Shown one piece after another: positions 60,201 through 64,000 of a stretch of DNA of 64,000 bases. Origin of the DNA: JAVBQJ01 sp031549115 (GTDB taxonomy: Bacteria > Verrucomicrobiota > Lentisphaeria > Victivallales > Victivallaceae); contig JAVBQJ010000056.1 in assembly GCA_031549115.1 (NCBI GenBank), positions 34,150-98,149 on the forward strand, written 5' to 3'. Both the position numbers and the translations under genes were made by a program. Within the stretch, counting starts at the first letter, position 1, and each line of letters begins with the position of its first letter. The notes beneath the pieces were generated by a model. It ran no database searches and was not told the origin of the DNA. It was given only the letters and a program-made list of their open reading frames with translations.

Positions 60201-63200
60201 ATGCGGAAAAAACTTTCAGCGGTTGCAATTCTGATTCTCGCGTGCGCGGTGTTCGGCGCGCCGGCGGTCGATTGGAATCCGGCGGTCGATCTGTTGTCCG
60301 GTTCGTTCGACGGCTGGATGGAGGCGGACAACGATATCGTCGGGGAGGCGAAACGGTATTCGGCACAGACGAAAACCGGCGCGGAGTTCCAGGTCGAAGT
60401 CAACAACCCCGACGGGCGGCGGCGCGGTGTGCGCACCGCGGATATTTCACTCAACCAGAGTGTCGCGCAACCGTTGAAATTCAGCGGCGAACTCTATCTG
60501 GACTCCGATGCGCGGTTCGGCAAGGATGCAATGCCGGCATTCTGCCTGGTCACGGTTTTTCAGGATGGCAGCGTCGCCTACAACATCATGCCCGGACTTG
60601 AAGCCGGAGAACGCGGCCGGTGGGTTTCGCGGGAATACGAGCTGAATCCGCCGCAGCCGATAAAAACCGTCTGGTTCTATTTGCTCAACTACAATGTTAC
60701 CGGGACATTGCGCTGCCGCAACGTCCGTCTGGCGACGGTCAGGGACGATGCCGCCGGAATGGTTCGCGATGTTGCCGGCTTGCATCACGCCGGGGCGGAT
60801 TTGACGCTGGGCGATTACGGCACCGGCGTGGCGTTGACGGCGTTGCGGCCGGAAAATCTGCCCGATGACGTCACGATCGCCGGCGGCAAGGCCAATTTGT
60901 GGAATGCCCGGCTCCGGAATCTGAATACCAACCGCAATGTTTATATTGCCGGCGGCGGTGATATTTCACTGCAGACAGCGCCCGGCAAATTGGTCATCCG
61001 CTACGACCGGATTCCGTTGCCCGATTGCCCCGACGCGCTGCAAGTGGAGCTGACCGTCACCGCCGTGCCCGGCAAGGCGATGTTCGACTTCGATTTCGCC
61101 GGTTACCTGCGCGACGACGCGCCCTACGCCTGGGTGGATATCAATTATCCGGTGTTGGATCATATTTCCTACACCCGTGCCGGTGCGCCGGAAAATACGG
61201 TTTTTTATCCGCAGGATACCGGGATGACCGTCCCGGCGTCGACCTTCGGCAGCCGGGAGCTGACCTACGGCACCTGGTACATGTCGATGCAGTATCTGTT
61301 TCTTTACGGGGACGGCGGCGGACTTTACCTGCAGTGCTCCGACAGCCGGATGTACCGCAAATCGCTGCAAATCGAACGCAACATCAACGACGGCACCTTT
61401 CAGCTGGCGGTCGTCCACTATCCGGAAAACACCGGCACGGCCAAAGAATACGTCGCGCCTTACCCGGTGCAGCTCGGCTTTCTCGGTGGCGATTGGTTCG
61501 ATGCCGCCGGCTATTACCGGCAATGGGCCTTGCAGCAGCCATGGAGCCAGGTGCCGCTGTTGGAGCAAAATGATTCGACGGCGCCGTTTTTCCATGAACC
61601 GGTGCTGATGCTGACTCACGGGTCGGCGGCGGGAAAAACGTACTCCCCGGAATATGCCTCCTACGGCATCGAAGACTTCAATGCGCTGCCGCCGGAAAAA
61701 TTGGCCGATCTGATGCACGTGGATGCGGATGTCCAGGTCGCGGACCTGGCGCAAAGCCGCGAATACTTCGGCGTCCCCCTTTTGGGCTATATGGGCAATT
61801 TCGTCCAGCCGTTCGGCGTGAGTCACCCCTTCGGCGTGACCACGATCACCGGTCTGATCGAAGCGATGCGACGGCTCAAGCCGCTGGATATTTACTATAT
61901 TCCGTGGCTCAGCGCCCGGCTTTTCGACCGGCAGAGCCTGCGTTTTGACACCGACAACGCGGTTGACAGCATCGTTATCGACAGCGCCAGCAACGGGGTC
62001 TATGCTTCGAGTTCCAGTGTCATGTGCGGCGCCATGGATATGGCCGCCGAATACTGGCCGCGGGCGTTGACCGAAGCGACGGGACGGTTGATGCGTGAGG
62101 GGTACGGCGGAATTTATTACGACGAATTGGCTTCGACCGGCGGCGAAATGTGCTTCTCTACACGCCACGGCCACCCGGTCGGCGGCGGCTGCTACCCGAT
62201 GGCCGCGCGGCGCGCTTTCCTCCGGAACCTGCGGGAAACCTTTCGGCCGGAGTATCCGTATTTTTTCACGATGGGCGAAGAGCTTTCGGAGGGCTATGTG
62301 GGGCTTTGCGACCTCAACTGGCTGTACGGATCGCGCCGCTTCGACAACGTACCGGCATTTCAGACGGTCTATCACGAACGGGCGTTCCTGAACGGGGTCA
62401 TGGCCGAAAAACTTTACGATCCCTGGTTGGCGCACAACCGTTACGCCGATCCCACCGGTGCGACCGACAGTGAAATCGCCCGCGCTTTTGTCGCCCGCAA
62501 TCTGGTCGCGGGTATGGGCCTCGGTGTGGTGCGTGGCGACTTGCGGCAGTACGCGCCGGAATTTGCCGCCTGGCTCCGGGACATCCTCGCCGTCTATCGG
62601 GCGGGCAAGGAGTATTTGCTCTATGGCCGGCTGCTGCGCGAACCTGAAATCGCTCCGGCGGCGGAATTTCACGCGCTCTGGGACAACCAGGAAATGGTGA
62701 CTTTGCCGGTGGTCATCGGCTCGAACTGGCTCCATGACGGCAAAATCGCGCTGGTCCTGGTCAATTTATCCAGCCAGGAGCAGCTGTGTAGCGTCACGCC
62801 GGAGTGGGGTGAACTCGCCGGTCGGCCGGTGGCCGGAAAAGACCTGCAAAGCGGGCAAATCCACTTCAGCATCGCGGCGGATGCTACGCCATTTACGGTG
62901 TTGATGCCGGCGCTGGCGGCGCGGGTGATCGAGTTTGCTCCGGCAACCGGAACCGAAGCCGTAATTCCCGAAACGCTGCCGGAATTCACCGTTCACCTGG
63001 ACCACGATTTATACGGCAAAAGCAGCGGCGAGACCGGCATGGCGACCGCCGATTGCCGCAATGCTTCGATGCGGGAGGTCAGCGTCAGCTTCTCTTGCGA
63101 TGACGGCCGGACGCAGACCGCGGTGATTGCGCCGCAGACGCGGCAGCTTTTGCGTTTGCCGGTGACACTGGGGCCGGCGAACCGGATCCAGAGCTTTACC

Positions 63201-63881
63201 GTCCGATTGGAAGGGCCGGAGCGCGAGTATGTTCAAGAATTCAAGCTGACACCGCGCGAAGCGGCGGAGAAATTCGCTATCCGGCAATACCGCGCCGACT
63301 ACGTCGAGCCCGGCCGGATTGCCATCGACGGCGAATTGGGTGATTGGCCGGACACGCTGGAAACGATCACCGACCTGACTTGCTACGACCGGCAGAATAT
63401 CCGGCAGGCGGCGGCGCCGGAGGCCGAAGCCGCTTTCGCCTGGAGCGAAGCCGGACTGTATGGCCGCTGGCGGGTCCGCAAGGCGGCGCTGGTCGAACCG
63501 CCGGACGAGCCGGAGCGGATCTGGTTCGGGGATTTGATCCAGGTGGCATTCCATGTATTCATGGCCGACCAGGATCGTTACACCTTGATTCAATTGGGAT
63601 TGACCCGGATCGACGGCCGGCCGCGGGTGGTTTCGTGGAGCGGCAAACAATATGCCCAAGCCGTGGAACTGGCGGTCCGGCGTGACGGCGAATCTACCGT
63701 CTACGAGGCGTTTTTCCCGCAGTCGATTTTCTGGAACGGACTCGGGGAGGGGAGTAGACTCCGAGGGTCTTTCTCCATCAACGACAATGACGGCGCAGGC
63801 TTTGCCGGTTACCGGGCCTGGACGCCCGGAGTGATGTTCGGCGAGAATCCGGCGGCCTTCGCCGAGATTATCTGCGAATAA
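60201..63881 (+). CDS. Large secreted DUF6259-like hydrolase with C-terminal CBM9-like domain
   Basis: 1226 residues. Signal peptide (LSAVAILILACAVFGAP), an N-terminal carbohydrate-binding-like beta domain (about 25-190), a beta-sandwich, then an alpha/beta barrel (about 430-850) like DUF6259/GH101-type proteins (GGDWFDAAGYYRQWALQQPW, REGYGGIYYDELASTGG, YPYFFTMGEELSEGYVGLCDLNWLYGS). DELAS and EELSE provide candidate catalytic acids. The last ~190 residues form a CBM9-like module (RIAIDGELGDWPDTLE ... FFPQSIFWNGLGEGSRLRGSFSINDNDG). Probably acts on an exported glycan; substrate unknown. Downstream partner of the prepilin-like gene. Confidence 0.72.
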   Translation: MRKKLSAVAILILACAVFGAPAVDWNPAVDLLSGSFDGWMEADNDIVGEAKRYSAQTKTGAEFQVEVNNPDGRRRGVRTADISLNQSVAQPLKFSGELYLDSDARFGKDAMPAFCLVTVFQDGSVAYNIMPGLEAGERGRWVSREYELNPPQPIKTVWFYLLNYNVTGTLRCRNVRLATVRDDAAGMVRDVAGLHHAGADLTLGDYGTGVALTALRPENLPDDVTIAGGKANLWNARLRNLNTNRNVYIAGGGDISLQTAPGKLVIRYDRIPLPDCPDALQVELTVTAVPGKAMFDFDFAGYLRDDAPYAWVDINYPVLDHISYTRAGAPENTVFYPQDTGMTVPASTFGSRELTYGTWYMSMQYLFLYGDGGGLYLQCSDSRMYRKSLQIERNINDGTFQLAVVHYPENTGTAKEYVAPYPVQLGFLGGDWFDAAGYYRQWALQQPWSQVPLLEQNDSTAPFFHEPVLMLTHGSAAGKTYSPEYASYGIEDFNALPPEKLADLMHVDADVQVADLAQSREYFGVPLLGYMGNFVQPFGVSHPFGVTTITGLIEAMRRLKPLDIYYIPWLSARLFDRQSLRFDTDNAVDSIVIDSASNGVYASSSSVMCGAMDMAAEYWPRALTEATGRLMREGYGGIYYDELASTGGEMCFSTRHGHPVGGGCYPMAARRAFLRNLRETFRPEYPYFFTMGEELSEGYVGLCDLNWLYGSRRFDNVPAFQTVYHERAFLNGVMAEKLYDPWLAHNRYADPTGATDSEIARAFVARNLVAGMGLGVVRGDLRQYAPEFAAWLRDILAVYRAGKEYLLYGRLLREPEIAPAAEFHALWDNQEMVTLPVVIGSNWLHDGKIALVLVNLSSQEQLCSVTPEWGELAGRPVAGKDLQSGQIHFSIAADATPFTVLMPALAARVIEFAPATGTEAVIPETLPEFTVHLDHDLYGKSSGETGMATADCRNASMREVSVSFSCDDGRTQTAVIAPQTRQLLRLPVTLGPANRIQSFTVRLEGPEREYVQEFKLTPREAAEKFAIRQYRADYVEPGRIAIDGELGDWPDTLETITDLTCYDRQNIRQAAAPEAEAAFAWSEAGLYGRWRVRKAALVEPPDEPERIWFGDLIQVAFHVFMADQDRYTLIQLGLTRIDGRPRVVSWSGKQYAQAVELAVRRDGESTVYEAFFPQSIFWNGLGEGSRLRGSFSINDNDGAGFAGYRAWTPGVMFGENPAAFAEIICE

Positions 63882-63946
63882 CACCGCGCTCTGAAAAATA
63901 CCACAACAGATTTCCAATTACTCTTTTCCTTTCGCTCCACCCCTCC

Positions 63947-63972
63947 ATTTTTTGCCCAACGAGGCAAAAAAT
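63947..63972. repeat. Hairpin after the DUF6259 gene
   Basis: ATTTTTTGCC (63947-63956) pairs with GGCAAAAAAT (63963-63972) around CAACGA. It may act as a two-way terminator. No gene is seen in 63882-64000. Confidence 0.6.
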
Positions 63973-64000
63973 TACGTTGAAAAGGTTTGAGGAGGATGAG

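Overview
The window looks like a chromosomal segment of a Lentisphaerota (Victivallis-like) bacterium. This is inferred from the GC-rich coding style, two prepilin-like proteins with the near-identical FTLIELLVVIAIIAILASM N-terminus placed upstream of secreted sugar-active proteins, many AraC-type regulators beside glycoside hydrolases, and a LPS-core-type glycosyltransferase that implies a Gram-negative envelope. No rRNA, tRNA or CRISPR array was seen.

Layout. 1-3.1 kb: an AT-richer accessory patch with a small lipoprotein, a DUF2235 (Tle1-like) hydrolase, an ORF-less group II intron and a DUF6364/PIN toxin-antitoxin pair. 3.2-7.2 kb: aquaporin-family channel, alginate-lyase-family protein, YdcF-like protein and a membrane acyltransferase. 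7.2-11.9 kb: GH38 alpha-mannosidase divergent from an AraC regulator, then a DegT-type aminotransferase. 12.0-18.2 kb: two inverted copies of a ~350-bp structured repeat enclose a ceramidase-like protein, a TIM-barrel isomerase, a lipoprotein amidase coupled to an XRE-GAF regulator, and a mannitol-1-phosphate-dehydrogenase-like enzyme. 18.5-23.1 kb: a three-ATPase type IV pilus/secretion operon (two GspE/PilB-like, one PilT). 23.2-25.5 kb: hisC and aroA.

25.7-36.7 kb: two membrane proteins, hflX, a coiled-coil/TPR exported protein, xylB, truA, a SpoIIE-type phosphatase with a sensor domain, two Flp-like mini-pilins and panD. 36.8-40.1 kb: a WaaG-like glycosyltransferase and pnp. 40.5-47.7 kb: a TIM-barrel isomerase, an AraC regulator divergent from a GH106-like hydrolase, and a GntR/LacI regulator divergent from a second ceramidase-like protein, with matching promoter/operator sequences on both sides. 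47.7-53.4 kb: prepilin-like protein, CBM9/DUF6067 hydrolase and esterase in a chain of overlapping genes, then an M28-type peptidase. 53.4-58.3 kb: BtuF-like binding protein and phosphopantetheinyl transferase (minus), an ArsB/CitMHS-type permease, a ketoacyl-ACP synthase and lipA. 58.4-63.9 kb: AraC regulator, a second prepilin-like protein and a 1226-residue DUF6259/CBM9 protein.

Taken together, most accessory genes form small, separately regulated glycan-use loci (sensor/regulator + hydrolase or isomerase + prepilin-like surface protein) set among housekeeping genes. The most unusual signals are the inverted structured repeats with compensatory base changes, the shared operator in the 46.1-kb divergent promoter region, the repeated prepilin-hydrolase coupling, and the lipoprotein/DUF2235 pair.
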